Of a stretch of DNA of 64,000 nt, positions 10,314-21,830 are shown one piece after another. Each line of letters begins with the position of its first letter. Positions within the stretch are counted from its first letter, which is position 1. Under the pieces are notes generated by a model. The model was not told the DNA's origin, made no database searches, and saw nothing but the letters and a program-made list of their open reading frames with translations. A program made the translations under genes and the position numbers. Source of the DNA: Cryptomeria japonica (lineage: Eukaryota > Streptophyta > Pinopsida > Cupressales > Cupressaceae); assembly GCF_030272615.1 (NCBI RefSeq), contig NC_081408.1:769009336-769073335 (forward strand). The letters are read 5' to 3'.

Positions 10314-11156
10314 GATGAGAGGGCCCAGTTAGCAAGCATCAAATATGAGTTATAATGAACCCTTCTTTGGTTAGAACTTAGAAAAAGAAATCCACAGCAA
10401 GCTGATTCAAAACAGTAATGTAAAATTTTGTCTAAAATGCAAAGCCGTGATGGCTTCTTCAACAAAAGGAAAAAAAGAAAGTGCAAGGTTTCAACTTTAA
10501 ACTCGTATGAAATTTTCTAGAATATGACTTCAGAATTATGGCATGCAGAAAATCGAAATATCTTTCAGTCATAACAGTCAAAATATTTTCAGAAATGACT
10601 TTAGAAAGGAAATTCTTTTTGATAGAATTGACTTTCAGAATTAAGGCAAAATATGCACCTGTAGCAGCCATTAATGGGGAAAAAATCTTCAGAAAATCGC
10701 TCTCATAAGTAGCAACAATGGGGTACAAGAAAGCAAGTAATCAGTTCCAGATTTTTGAGCCAAGAAGCGACCTCTAGCGGCCAGCAATGGAGACAAATAT
10801 GCCCTTCGATTCTATTTTTTCCTCTAAGAAAACCCTCGACTTGTGCAAAAATAACCTTGGCGGCACCCAACTCACTCATGTTTCAAAAATGTGCCCTTCT
10901 TTTCTGCGACTTCTTCTAGAAAGTTTCAAACGCTACCCCATGGCAGCGCCCAGGTGAAGCTTCACGGCAGCAGAGAAAGAAATACATCAAATGCAAAGTG
11001 ATAAGGAAGAAATGATAGCCTTTAGGTTTTTTATTTTTCCTAAATATGCATCGAAGGCCTAAGGCTTTTCTTTTGCTTTATTGTTTTTTTTTTCTTTTCT
11101 CCATATGTTTCATCCCCGTGAAATGCCTAAGGTGGGGGGGGGGGTTGTTGAACTTG

Positions 11157-11251
11157 TAATATTTATTAAGTGAGTTAATAATATCACTTAATAATTTTAA
11201 TAAATATTAATATTTGTCAAGTGATATTATTAACTCACTTAATAAATATTA
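11157..11251. repeat. Perfect 33-bp inverted repeat in Gypsy-1 LTR
   Basis: The arms 11157-11189 and 11219-11251 are exact reverse complements around a 29-bp AT-rich spacer. The core is ATTAAGTGAGTTAATAATAT and its complement. In the other LTR copy (about 21459-21537) a 14-base block at the inner end of the left arm and in the spacer is missing. It could be a small foldback element or a transcript hairpin. Confidence 0.85.
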
Positions 11252-11802
11252 TTTATTTATGTCTTTTAAATAAAGTATAAAATATACATTAATTAAAGTG
11301 ACGTTTTTTTAAAAATTTTATTATTTAAATTAAATATTTATTGTATTTCATCTTTATATTTAAAAGTCAAAAGTAATAATAAATGAAATAATAAAATGTT
11401 TTGTTAAAGTGATATAGGTCACTTTATTGAATTGTTTTACTATTATTTACGTTTATTACCATTTTTGCCTTTAAGCATGAACAAGAAATAAAACAAATAT
11501 CTAATTAAATAATAAATTTCAAAAAAAAAAAAAGTCACTGTATGAGATGTATTTTTATTTTTTATTTGATAGTCAAAAGAGAGATTTTTTTGCATTAATG
11601 AAGGCTTGCAGCCCTGTCAGTGATATTTTGGGGCCATTTATGGTGCTTTTAAGAGCTTTTATGGTTGCAGTATGGGTTGGCTTGACTTTTGGCCCAGGTT
11701 TCTCCCTTTCAGACCTATTGCAGGTCTTTTGAAGGTGGGTTTTTGTTTCTGCTTGCCCAAGAGGAGGTGGAATGTATTATTCATTATCTGCTTTTTGGAA
11801 AG

Positions 11803-11810
11803 CATAAATA
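11803..11810 (+). promoter_or_regulatory. Possible Gypsy-1 LTR TATA box
   Basis: CATAAATA here is CATATATA in the other LTR copy (39891-39898), followed by CTACCTTCC. It lies about 650 bp from the LTR end. A possible poly(A) signal AATAAA lies downstream near 11949 and in the other copy near 40028. Inferred from motif and conservation between the two LTRs only. Confidence 0.4.
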
Positions 11811-12462
11811 CTACCTTCCTTCTTCATTGTAAGGGTTCTTCTTCATTCATCTTTTTGGCAGACTGTAATTTCTGAGTTCTTTTTGCAAGAGGGAATGTTT
11901 TTTAAACACTTTTTCAGGAATAAGAGAGCATTTTAACAAGTTTGAGCAGTAATAAACAGTCTATGCCTTCCCATATTCTTTTGTCATTATGAGTACTTGG
12001 TGTTTATGCAAGTTTTTGTGATATTCTTGTCCTTTAAATTGTATTTTCATGTAGGTACCTTATGCAGAAGCATAATTATTTGCAGGTTATAAGTTGTGAG
12101 TGAAATAACAGTCTTAGGTTGTGAGAAGTGTTTTTCTCTTCTAAGGATTGTGATTTTAGCCTTCTTATAAATTATTTATGCAAGGGTTATGATCTACTGG
12201 GTTGTGTAGGTGAGTATTATTACTGTCATACTGTTTGTTGTTTGTTGTTTTCTTTCTCAAGACACTCAGTTTGGTGCATCACCTGTTAGGCAGTAAGTTC
12301 ATTTTTCATGTTTCCCTTCTCTTTTCTCAAAAAATCATTAGGAATAGTCAGAATTAGGTGATAACTAGTTAAGAACCAGATTTCTTTGGAGGTTCACTCC
12401 AAGTATTAGGCAACCCACAGGCCTAGGAGAGTTCCCATGTGTCACAAGCCCGCTGAGTTGAT

Positions 12463-12660
12463 AGCTTAGCAAGATAGGGTGCAGGTTCAAGTGATAACAG
12501 TTTTTGGCACGCTCAGTGGGACTGAGAGTGCAATTTTCAATCTTTATCAGATGTTCTATGCCGTTGTTCTGGTGTGTGCAGCTGTAATTTTCAGCTTTGA
12601 GAGGCATTTTTACAACATACCTGGCGACTCTGAGCTCTAGTTTAGTAAAACTAGTATATT
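12463..12660 (+). other. Gypsy-1 leader / primer-binding region
   Basis: Contains TTTTTGGCACGCTCAGTGGGAC at about 12501-12522, a signature often found just after the LTR of plant Tat/Athila-type Gypsy elements, and a second similar signal CTGGCGACTCTGAGCTC at about 12621. The exact primer tRNA cannot be named from sequence alone. Confidence 0.5.
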
Positions 12661-14341
12661 TTGCATATGAGAAGAATACAAACCAGAAGTAGTTCCTCAG
12701 CTTTTGAATATTTGCAGTTATCCCCATGTAGAAGAAGAGGAATAATAGCTGAGAAACATAAAGAAAATGGTGTTTATTCCAGAAGAGCCAAATCTACTCT
12801 CCCTGCTGTTGGAGTTCATACTGCTCCAAGAATCCTAGTAGCAATGATTCCTGCAAGAAATCAGCCATTTGTGGCATTTAACCAAGGCAGCCCACTTAAT
12901 TTAACTCAACATGACCCAATTCCTGTTGCTGCCTTGAAGAGTTTACCGTACTTCAATGGTGAAGATCAGACTACTCCAACAGAGCACATAAAAGATGTGG
13001 CAAATCTGTGTGTCGTTCACCATGTGACAGAAGAGAATGTTGTAGTCAGATTGCTTGCAACCTCTTTGAAGGGGGAAAGCCTTGCAATGGTTCAGAGGCC
13101 TACCTATCAATTCCATAGCGACATGGGACCAGTTGGGTGACCAACTATGCAGTTTCTTCGAGGACAAATGAGACCATTTGTCGCTAATGGAGCAACTGTC
13201 TACAATAAAGAGGGCTCCCCACGAGGTCATGTCAGATTTCAGCCACCGTTTTCAAAAAACTGGGGATAGAATCCCACAAACAGTAAGACCTACTGCTGAC
13301 AACGCTTTCTTGTATTATTTAAGAGCTTTGAATAGTGATATTTCAGTGATGGTGCAATCGATGGGAGGCACTTCTTTACCCCAGGCCTATGCTATAGCTA
13401 TTAGAGCTGAGAACAGCCTTATACAGGCTGGTAAAATTGTCCCAAGACCTGCTCTACCAATTTTTCTTACTATTCAGCCACCGATAGCAATGCAAATACC
13501 TCCTTTAGCTGTTATCCCAGCTGCACCAACATTACCAGCACCAAATTCTTAGCCTGTTAGACAAGAGAACAATTTTCCAGCGCAGTCTAATGATTTGCAA
13601 GAGATTAAGGGACTGTTGCAAATGTTTGGCAGCGAGATAGTAAACTTGAAAAGGCAGCAGAATCAAAGTTTCAGGCCTTACTAGCCCCCATTTCAGTCTA
13701 ATTATCAGCAGAACCAGTCAAATAGGCCGCCTTATCAGCCAAATAATTAAGGCCCAAGGCAAGCCTATAATCCAAAGCCTTATCAAGCTTATAACCCCAA
13801 TGCTGCCATCTCTTCAAAGGAGCTCATGCCCATTCAAAATAATATGGCACAGGACTTTGACTAGTGTTTTCCCTGCAATTTATCCCATAACCAAAGTACT
13901 TGTGCAAATGGGGTGATTAACCAAGCCCTAATGGTCCAAAATAGTTCAAATGTACAATTGGATGCGCCTCGTGAGGATTCTATACAGCAGCAAGGGGATC
14001 AACAAATTGAGACAGCTCTTCTTCATTGGCAAGGAGGAGAATTTTGTGGGATTAACCAAGCTGATTCAGCAGCTATGGTTTATACAAGGACCAAGAAGAG
14101 AGCCATAGATGAAGGGCAACAGTGTGATAAAAATCAAACCCAGATACATCAGGTGCCGAACTTGGATTAGAGTGTTGTTGTCCCATCAACTGCTGAAGAT
14201 GTCAGACACTCGCCAACAAGTCAACCTTTGGTAGGCAAGAAGCAGCCCAATCCATTAGTCCAAACAACTGCTACTCGAGGTGATGTTGTTGTCCCTAAGA
14301 TTTAGGCTAAGTCAAGTATATCTTTCAATATTCTTGATCAT
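12661..14341 (+). pseudogene. Gypsy-1 gag
   Basis: This encodes the structural polyprotein. The first part (12661-13140) contains LKSLPYFNGEDQTTPTEHIKD, typical of Retrotrans_gag. A frameshift near 13135-13180 moves the frame, and the capsid part continues with MSDFSHRFQKTGDRIPQ and LRALNSDISVMV. A Pro-rich stretch follows (~13460-13550), then a Gln/Asn-rich part and a CCHC knuckle CFPCNLSHNQSTC at 13865-13903. Stops occur at 13550, 13681, 13747, 13862 and 14168. It is heavily decayed. Confidence 0.8.
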
Positions 14342-15036
14342 ATGAAGAAAGCAAGTGTATCTATGACTATGTGGGATTCGTTGTGTATCCCCGGCCAAAG
14401 GGACTTACTCCAATCAGCCTTGTCAAATTTAGACATGTTTGATGAACTTAATAGAGATAAAGCCAAGGCTGTGTTGACCAATACTGCCACAATTGATAAT
14501 GAACAGCAAGCTTCAAAAGTTAAACCCCCACCCTTTTATGTATCTTTAATCATTGGGGATCAATTAGTCCATAACTACATGATTGACTCAGGTGCTAGTA
14601 GTTCAATCATGCCTAAGCAAATTGTAGATAGGTTGGGGATTGAATATGAGCCTTTAGAAAGGGGAGTTGTTCAATTGGATGGTACTGCTGTTAACACAGT
14701 AGGAGTTATTAAAAACTTGAGTTTAACCCTTCATGCTTGCCCAAACTTCTCTATCCCACAAGACATCTATGTTACAGAGTTGCCTCCTTATTTCGCTATA
14801 TGCTTATCAAGAGATTTTACTGCAAAGATAGGAGGTTACTTATCCTCACATTGGTCCCATATGCTGTTTAGGACCAGGTATGGCACAAAGGTCATTGTGA
14901 GATCAGAACCTATAGCCAAAGATCATATAGAGCTTTACAATCCACCCCCTATTAATGCCAACTTGATGAGTGGGCAGCTCAGACTCAGGCTGTTGTTCCA
15001 TGTGAACAGCCGGAAGAAGTTGATTTTGGTGTTTTT
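14342..15036 (+). pseudogene. Gypsy-1 aspartic protease region
   Basis: A retropepsin-like domain: FYVSLIIGDQLVHNYMIDSG with the catalytic Asp in DSGASSS at about 14584-14600, then LDGTAVNTVGVIKNLSLTL. This is the usual order in plant Gypsy pol. The frame is open from 14342 and then shifts by one near 15005-15040. Confidence 0.85.
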
Positions 15037-15607
15037 ATGATACTCGAGGCTGATCCCTTCATGCCTAATATAGAGAAAAGTACAGAGCAGCATGATAATC
15101 AGCAAGATAGTGAGGTGTGGGAGCTGTATTTTGATGGCTCAAAGAATAGAGTTGGTGCTGGTGCTGGATGCATGCTTGTTTCCCCAAAGGGTGAGATACT
15201 ATTCAACTTTCAGATTTTGCTTTAGCTGTACTAATAATGTTGCTGAATACGAGGCTCTTATCCATGGTTTGGAATGGGCAAGACAGAGAGGTATTAACTG
15301 TCTGAAGGTATCCGGAGACAGCGAGTTGGTTGCTAATCAGGTAAGAAACATTTGTCTTACAAAGAATGATTTGCTTAAGTCTTATAAGCATAGGGTGTGG
15401 GACCTCTTAGAAGGATTTTATGCTTTTAATCTGATATCCATACCCAAAAATCAGAATAAGTATGCTGATAGATTAGCTGCCATAGGAGCAGAGTTTGATA
15501 TTCCCAAAGAAATTGGTAGCGATGGTAGCCATCAGCATGTTAAAATTATTATTAGGCCTGCTGTACTAGATAATAACATACATTGGCAAGTTTTTGAGAG
15601 TGACTAG
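15037..15607 (+). pseudogene. Gypsy-1 archaeal-type RNase H (aRNH), before RT
   Basis: The first part WELYFDGSKNRVGAGAG (catalytic Asp, ~15120) is in one frame to about 15205; the second part TNNVAEYEALIHGLEWA and VSGDSELVANQV is in another frame. So a second frameshift partly restores phase. Catalytic Asp (FDGS), Glu (AEYE) and Asp (GDSE) are visible. By family knowledge such an extra RNase H marks the Tat lineage. Here it lies between protease and RT, not after the retroviral RNase H as I remember it for typical Tat elements. Confidence 0.8.
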
Positions 15608-15712
15608 CAGATTGTAAATTTCCTGAGAGAGGAAGATGAGTTCTCTCATACTAACCAAGAGAGACTACAACACCAGTACAGTGACCAAATCATTCAACTA
15701 AAGAGCAATAAG

Positions 15713-17690
15713 ATGCCAAAGGGTTTGGTCACTTTAGAATCTATTTTCAATACTGATGATGAAGCTAAAAAACTCAAGGCTAGCATGCAAGTTCAGCAGG
15801 AGCATTATGAAGAGATTGAAGTCTTTAAAGGTAAGCTGCTTAAATTGAGTAAGGTATGTATAGCAGTAGAAAAGAAAGCATTTATTAAGCTTTTCCAAGA
15901 TTTTAGTGATGTTTTTGCATGGGAATATGCCGACTTAAAAGGATTCGATCCTCACCTTGCCCAACACACTATAGAGCTTGAGCCTAATGCCAAACCTATC
16001 AGGGAGAAGCAAAGGCTAGTGAATCCTAAGCTTGAGCCTCTTATGGAGAAAGAATTAAACAAGCTGATTGAGAGTAGCATAATATTTCCCATCAAACATA
16101 CCTCATGGGTTTCCAACCTTGTGCCGGTTAGAAAAAGAATGGAGAGATTAGGTTGTGTAGATTTTCGGGATCTAAATAGAGCTTCATTAAAAGACCGTCA
16201 CCCTTTGCCTTCCATGGAGCAGATCCTCCAAGTTGTTTCAGGATCCGAGAGGTTTTCCTTACTAGATGGTTATTCTGGTTACAACCAGATATTGGTTAAG
16301 GAGGAAGATCAGTATAAGACAACTTTCACCATTAAATGGGGGACTATGGCTTACAAGAAGATGCCTTTTGGTTTGTCTAACGTTGGGGCAACTTTTGAGA
16401 AAGCCATGGATATGGCCTTTCAAGGTTTAATGTACAAATCTCTTTTAGTATACCTTGACGACATCACAGTTTTTTCCAAAGAAGCTAAAGATCATCTAAA
16501 CCACTTGAGGCAGGTTCTTGAGAGGTGCAGGGAATTTGGGGTGTCACTTAATCCCTAAAAGTGTGTATTTGCCGTCCATGAGGGCAGGTTGCTTGGTTAC
16601 GTGGTATCCAAACACGGTATTACTATTGATCCTGAGAGGATAAGTGCCATTCTGGCCCTTCCTTTACCAGCACACAAGAAGGGTCTGCAAAGTTTCATTG
16701 GAATGTTCAATTTTGTCAGGAGATTTATCCCTCATATTGTAGATTTGTTGAATCCTCTAACTGCTATGTTAAGAAAGAATATATCTTATAGCTGGACCAA
16801 GGAGGGCAAGAGAAGTTTTGAGCTGATTAAAGAAGCATTGGCTGCTACTCCTACCCTTCTAAATCCTGATTTTTCTAAGGATTTCACTTTGTATGCTTAT
16901 GGTAATGTTGATTCTATTTCAGCTATGTTGGTACAGAAAAATGATCAAGACTTGAAACAGCCTTTAGCTTTCTTCAGTCAAGCATTGAAGGATTATGAGC
17001 TAAGGTACACTTTTGTAGAAAAACATGTACTTGTTGTTATCAGAAGTTTAAAGAAGTTCAAACACATGTTGTCTAACAATAGCATCAATCTAATGGTTGC
17101 TCATCCGAGCGTAAAGGAGTTTCTGTTGAGCAAGGATCTCAATGACAAGAGGGTTGGTTGGGTAACCAAGGTAATGGAATATGACGTCAAGATCCAGGTT
17201 ACCAAGCTGGTTAGAGGCAAAGGTTTGTGCGAACAACTTGCTGATGGCGTTTCTAGCACACCAAAGCATGCACAAGAGGTTGTTCTAACACTGCAAGATG
17301 ACAAGCAAACAGAGATTTTAACTCCTGCTGATTGGGTGCAAGAAATAGCACATTTTTTGCAAACTGGTGAGTGTCTTAAGCTCCTGGACAGAGCTAAAAG
17401 AAGGTATTTCATATTGCAGTCCATACCTTATGCGCTTCTTAATGGTGTTTTGTTTTGTAAAGATTTTAATGGTGTATTGCTAAGGTGTATTGGGCCTAAC
17501 CAAGTAGAGAAAGTGCTGCATGATTTTCATGAGGGATCAGCTGGAGGCCATTTTTCGCCAAGAGCAACAACTCTTAAGGTGATGAAGGGTGGCTATTATT
17601 GGCCCACATTATTTAGAGATGCGCATGTATGGGTTAGAAAGTGCCCTGTTCGTCGGCAAAATGGGATTGCTAGCTTTACCTTTGTAGCCA
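15713..17690 (+). pseudogene. Gypsy-1 reverse transcriptase and degenerate RNase H
   Basis: RT starts near 15900 (DFSDVFAWEYADLKGF), with HTSWVSNLVPVRK, VDFRDLNRASLKDRHPLP, LLDGYSGYNQI and the catalytic YLDD at about 16451. One stop (TAA, 16556) breaks the thumb region. The classical RNase H follows from ~16880 but its first catalytic motif (normally TDAS) reads AYGN, so it is degenerate. Such loss is known in Tat elements, where the extra aRNH is thought to take over. A frameshift at about 17690 separates this from the integrase core. Confidence 0.85.
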
Positions 17691-18557
17691 ATCCAGGTGG
17701 AACAACCCTTCATGAGGTGGGGTTTGGACTTTATTGGGGTGATAAACCCTTCATCTAGCGTTGGCCATAAGTGGATACTTACAGCCACTGACTATTTCAC
17801 CAAATGGATTGAAACAGTGGTACTCAAAGAGGCAAATGAGACTGCTGTTTTAAATTTTTATGAGGATCTGGTTGCCAGATTTGGGGTTCCTGAGTCCATC
17901 ATTTCAGACAATGGCCTCGCTTTTGGTCTTAAAATCTCTGATTGGGCTGTCAAGAAAGGGATCTACCTAAATATATCCTCCAACTACTATCCGCAAGGCA
18001 ATGGCTAGGTAGAATCAACTAATAAAAATTTGATCAGGATCATAAAGAAGACCATGGAAGGTAACCAATGGATTTGGCATACTCAATTGAGGTCAGCCTT
18101 ATGGGCTGATAGGATCACCCCAAAAAAGTCCACGGGACAGTCACCTTTTATGTTGGTGTATGGTAGGGAAGCAAGGCTTCCTATCTCATTCGAGTTTCCA
18201 GCACTTGACTTAGCAAATCAGTTGGACACACTGGAGGAAGGCCCTCTAACAGCGAGATTAGCTCAGTTATTTGAGCTAGAAGAGACTAGGAATGATGCTA
18301 TGAACAAGATAGAGCAGCATTAGGCTCAGATGAAGAGATCTTTTGACAAAAGAGCATCTCCAAGAAATTTCCAAGGAGACATAGTGCTGAAATGGGACAC
18401 CCTCAAAAGAAAGCTTGGAAAGCATTCCAAGTTCGATGCATTTTGGAGCGTGCCTTACATTATTTCTGAATGTAAACAACACAACGCTTTCCAGCTCTCC
18501 AAGCTGGACAGCAATATGGAGCCAATCCCAGTCAACGAGATTCACCTCAAGCATTGA
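17500..18557 (+). pseudogene. Gypsy-1 integrase
   Basis: The zinc-binding part (HDFHEGSAGGHFSPRA, ~17518) keeps the His pair but its Cys pair is damaged (KCPVRRQNG). The core, after the frameshift, has Asp in WGLDFIGV (17727), Asp in ISDNGLAF (17907) and Glu in VESTNKN (18012). The D-to-E spacing is 34 residues, one less than in Gypsy-2. Stops lie at 18006 and 18321. The C-terminal KFDAFWSVPYIISE motif is the GPF/Y-type domain end. It terminates with NEIHLKH at 18557. Confidence 0.85.
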
Positions 18558-19101
18558 TTTTGAGGTATGATCATAGCTTGTATATAATAGAGTAGGTTTT
18601 TGGTGCTAATAAGTGCTGCTGCACAATAGATTAGTTGCTGTTTTGTTTTCCCTAAGCACTTCGTGCGCAGTTAGTTGTTAGTTGTTTCTGTTTTTGCGGT
18701 GATAAACTGCTGTAAGGTGCTACGGTTTCGTAAAGTAGGCACCCATCATATGAATGAGTGAATTAGGGAGTCACTATCACACATAATGCATGTCTTCCTC
18801 ACAAAACATTAACACTCTCAGCAGTTTCTAGGTGTTTTCCGAGAGATGTTTTGTTGCTGCCCTGTCCTAATCTATCAATTACACATGTAGGATTCATGAC
18901 AGTAAGGTGTCAAGCTCACTACCATAAATCCAACACCTATACTCAATAGGTTAGGATAGGTTTGGAAGAAAAGTTTTAATGAGCGTTGTGAATGTGTTTT
19001 TCAGTTTCAATAGTTTTCAATGACTCTGTGCCCAAATGAATAGTTTAAGGCAGCTAGTCAAGATGTTTAGCAGGCAAACATATAGCAGATGTTGCCAAAA
19101 A
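18558..19101 (+). other. Gypsy-1 3' non-coding region
   Basis: About 540 bp between the integrase stop and the 3' LTR, without any gene. I see no polypurine tract next to the LTR; the last bases are GTTGCCAAAAA. Confidence 0.6.
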
Positions 19102-20081
19102 TGTTACCTATTTTTCACTTCTAGTTGAAAAATATTTTGAGATATGCTTGTTTTCACAAAATGAAACAAGTACATATTACTTCTGCTATATTGCATTCCA
19201 ACTGCGCTAAGAAAAAATGAACTAAAGATTAAATTTTAATACTTCTAGTTTGTAACAACAAAAGAGAGAGACATCTCATCAAAAAAGGGAAGTATTTTTA
19301 TTGATATTCAAACATGCGTCCCACACAAAGAACCGTGAGACTAGCTACATGCATCAAGTGCAGGAAGGAAATACATAGACATGTATACATGAGTACAAAA
19401 TAAAGAGAGCATGTTGATAGTGGAACCAGTCATTGCCTGAATGACTGGAACGGTTGGAGTAGACTTGATATTGCCTTTGTCTTGCTGCTTCGTCCTTGTT
19501 TGCATCTGCCTTCCTTTCGGTATTTGCAAAAGAGTTAAATATGCAATGAATTAGAACATTTCATTCTAAGCAATGGCTGATTACATTTCTAACATGTATA
19601 CTAATGCATGCATGTATATATAGTCCCTACATGCATCAGGTGCATATAGTCAACATATCATTGCTAACATGTTTGCTTCATGTGCATGATTAGGAAAGGG
19701 ACAACTTGCTGGTCATAAGCTTCACAAATGAGTGGGGGTAAATGAGGCTCCCACAAGGGTTGAGCCCAGCTCATATAAATTCAACAAAGGCACGCGGTCA
19801 TATCTTAGAAAATGATGCAAACGAGAATCAAAATAGGTATGAGCAGCAATATGAGTGGTTCTGTAAAGACTAGAAGCATTATGGCAGTTGATAGCAGTAA
19901 GGGGAGTTTCATGATTGTAATAACTCCTACATATGACAGGCTCTTCAAACATCAAGGCAAATGGATGTCTTTGTTAAGAGGTTAAGGCAATCATCAAAAT
20001 GCAGTTATAATACCTTTCATTCATTGTTGCATGATAAGTTTTAAGAGTTACATCAGAGACCAAATGGACAGATGCAAATAA

Positions 20082-20615
20082 AACCAGGCATTCACAGCAG
20101 ATCAACGACAACTCAACTTTCTTGACACTGAACCAGGAGATTATCCATGTGTTATAAGAGAGGAACTCAATGCTTGCTCCAGAGTTGTGACATCAATTCT
20201 TCAAGGTTTACAAGTGACAGAAGGAAGTGCCATAATACTACCAGGACCCTTTGGAGAATTTGAAAATGAGATGGATCCCATGGCTGTTTTGTATCCTACA
20301 AATAGTACAGTGGCTGCTATAGTGTTTCCCATATCGGATTCACTGAAAAAGATTAAATCACTTGCTAAGGATTCTGAAAAGAGGCCTGTGCTTATAGTGA
20401 ACCCACAGTGGAGGTCAATTGGTCAAGTTGTTTCTGACTTTGGATTTGGTCCTTGGAAGAGACAAGCAGAGGAATTTCTTGCCTCTTTTGAACCAGTATA
20501 TGTACTTCTGGAATAGGGGGTTGGTAAAGCATCAAATATGCTTTCTGGAGTAGGAGGGATTGTAAGAATCTTGAGATTTTATCCATTAGATTGGCAGATC
20601 TATTTAATGGCATGA
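20082..20615 (+). pseudogene. DUF1995-like captured fragment, copy in Gypsy-1 3' LTR
   Basis: Same fragment as 9780-10313, differing by a few substitutions. Here a TAG at 20514 interrupts the EPVYVLLEQ motif, but the end reads WQIYLMA followed by TGA at 20613-20615. Its presence in both LTRs shows that capture predates the last transposition of Gypsy-1, since both LTRs are copied from one template. Confidence 0.6.
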
Positions 20616-21587
20616 GATGAGAGGGCCCAGTTAGCAAGCATCAAATATGAGTTATAATGAACCCTTCTTTGGTTAAAACTCAGAAAAAGAAATGCATAGC
20701 AAGCTGATTCAAAATAGTAATGTAAAATTTTGTCTAAAATGCAGAGCCGTGATGGCTTCTTCAACAAAAGAAAAAAAAGAAAGTGCAAGGTTTCAATTTT
20801 AAACTCATATCAAATTTTCCAGAATATGACTTCAGAATTATGGCATGCAGAAAATCGAAATATCTTTCAGTCATAACAGTCAAAATATTTTCAGAAATGA
20901 CTTTCAGAAAGGAAATTCTTTTTGATAGAATCGACTTTCAGAATTAAGGCAAAATATGCAGCTATAGCGGCCATTAATCCGAAAAAAAATGTTCAGAAAA
21001 TCGTTCTCATAAGTAACAACAATGGGGTCCAAGAAAGCAAGTAATCAGTTCCAAATTTTCGAGCCAAGAAGCCACCTGTGTCGGTCAGCAATGGAGACAA
21101 ATATGCCCTTCGATTCTATTTTTTCCTCTAAGAAAACCCTCGACTTGTGCAGAAATAACCTTGGCGGCACCCAACTCACTCAGGTTTCAAAAATGTGCCC
21201 TTCTTTTCTGCGACTTCTTCCAGAAAGTTTCAAACCCTACCCCATGGCGGCGCCCAGGTGAAGCTTCACGACAACAGAGAAAGAAATACATCAAATGCAA
21301 AGTGATAAGGAAGAAATGATAGCCTTTAGGTTTTTTATTTTTCCTAAATATGCATCGAAGGCCTAAGGCTTTTCTTTTGCCTTATTTATTTATTTTTCTT
21401 TTCTCCATATGTTTCATCCCCGTGAAATGCCTAGGGGGGGGGGGTTGTTGAACTTGTAATATTTATTAAGTGAGTTAATAATATTAATAAATATTAATAT
21501 TTGTCAAGTGATATTATTAACTCACTTAATAAATATTATTTATTTATGTCTTAAATAAAGTATAAAATATACATTAATTAAAGTGAC

Positions 21588-21603
21588 TTTTTTTAAATTT
21601 ATT
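21588..21603. repeat. LINE-1 target-site duplication, left
   Basis: TTTTTTTAAATTTATT here and TTTTTTTAAAAATTTATT at 39387-39404, with a two-base length difference. The uninterrupted LTR (11303-11325) contains this sequence once. Confidence 0.75.
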
Positions 21604-21830
21604 TTTTAAATTTTTTTTAAGCAAGTACTATCTATTGATGGGGATAGCGCCCTGTATTAATTTCAAAAAACAAATTACATAGAGTCTCGATACATAGTCT
21701 GATATCCTTGATCTACTAACAAGAGACATCCCTTCTATATATGAGGATATTGACTCTTGCATACACCTAACCCGACCTATCCACTTACACCATCCAAAAA
21801 CAAAAAAACATAATCATAATGTCTACCGAA

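Larger units (their letters stand above)
9439..12462 (+). repeat. Gypsy-1 5' LTR, second part
   Basis: Continues the LTR after Copia-1. It matches 19737-21603 and then 39387-40550 and so spans the point where LINE-1 entered the other copy. The shared sequence ends at CTGAGTTGAT. Copy A continues to a plausible terminal GATAACA at 12499, which would mirror the TGTTACC start, so the true LTR end may be 12499. It carries the captured DUF1995 fragment, a 33-bp inverted repeat and a TATA-like promoter (listed separately). Confidence 0.85.
19102..21603 (+). repeat. Gypsy-1 3' LTR, first part (empty site for Copia-1)
   Basis: Matches 2147-2843 and then, with no gap, 9439-11310. It therefore preserves the pre-insertion sequence of the Copia-1 target at about 19730-19745. 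The LTR is broken at its right end by LINE-1 and resumes at 39387. Confidence 0.9.

Noticed and set aside
10789-10956. Small ORF starting METNMPF, also in the other LTR (~21022-21261), as a captured exon
   Set aside because: No recognisable domain and no splice context; kept out as unsupported.
11547-11732. Small ORF present in both Gypsy-1 LTRs (also 39631-39819)
   Set aside because: Its sharing only reflects that the LTRs are copies; the frames differ by indels and the hydrophobic product matches nothing.
12461-12499. tRNA-like remnant (GGTTCAAG) at the Gypsy-1 LTR end
   Set aside because: Only a B-box-like word; no acceptor stem or anticodon arm could be paired.
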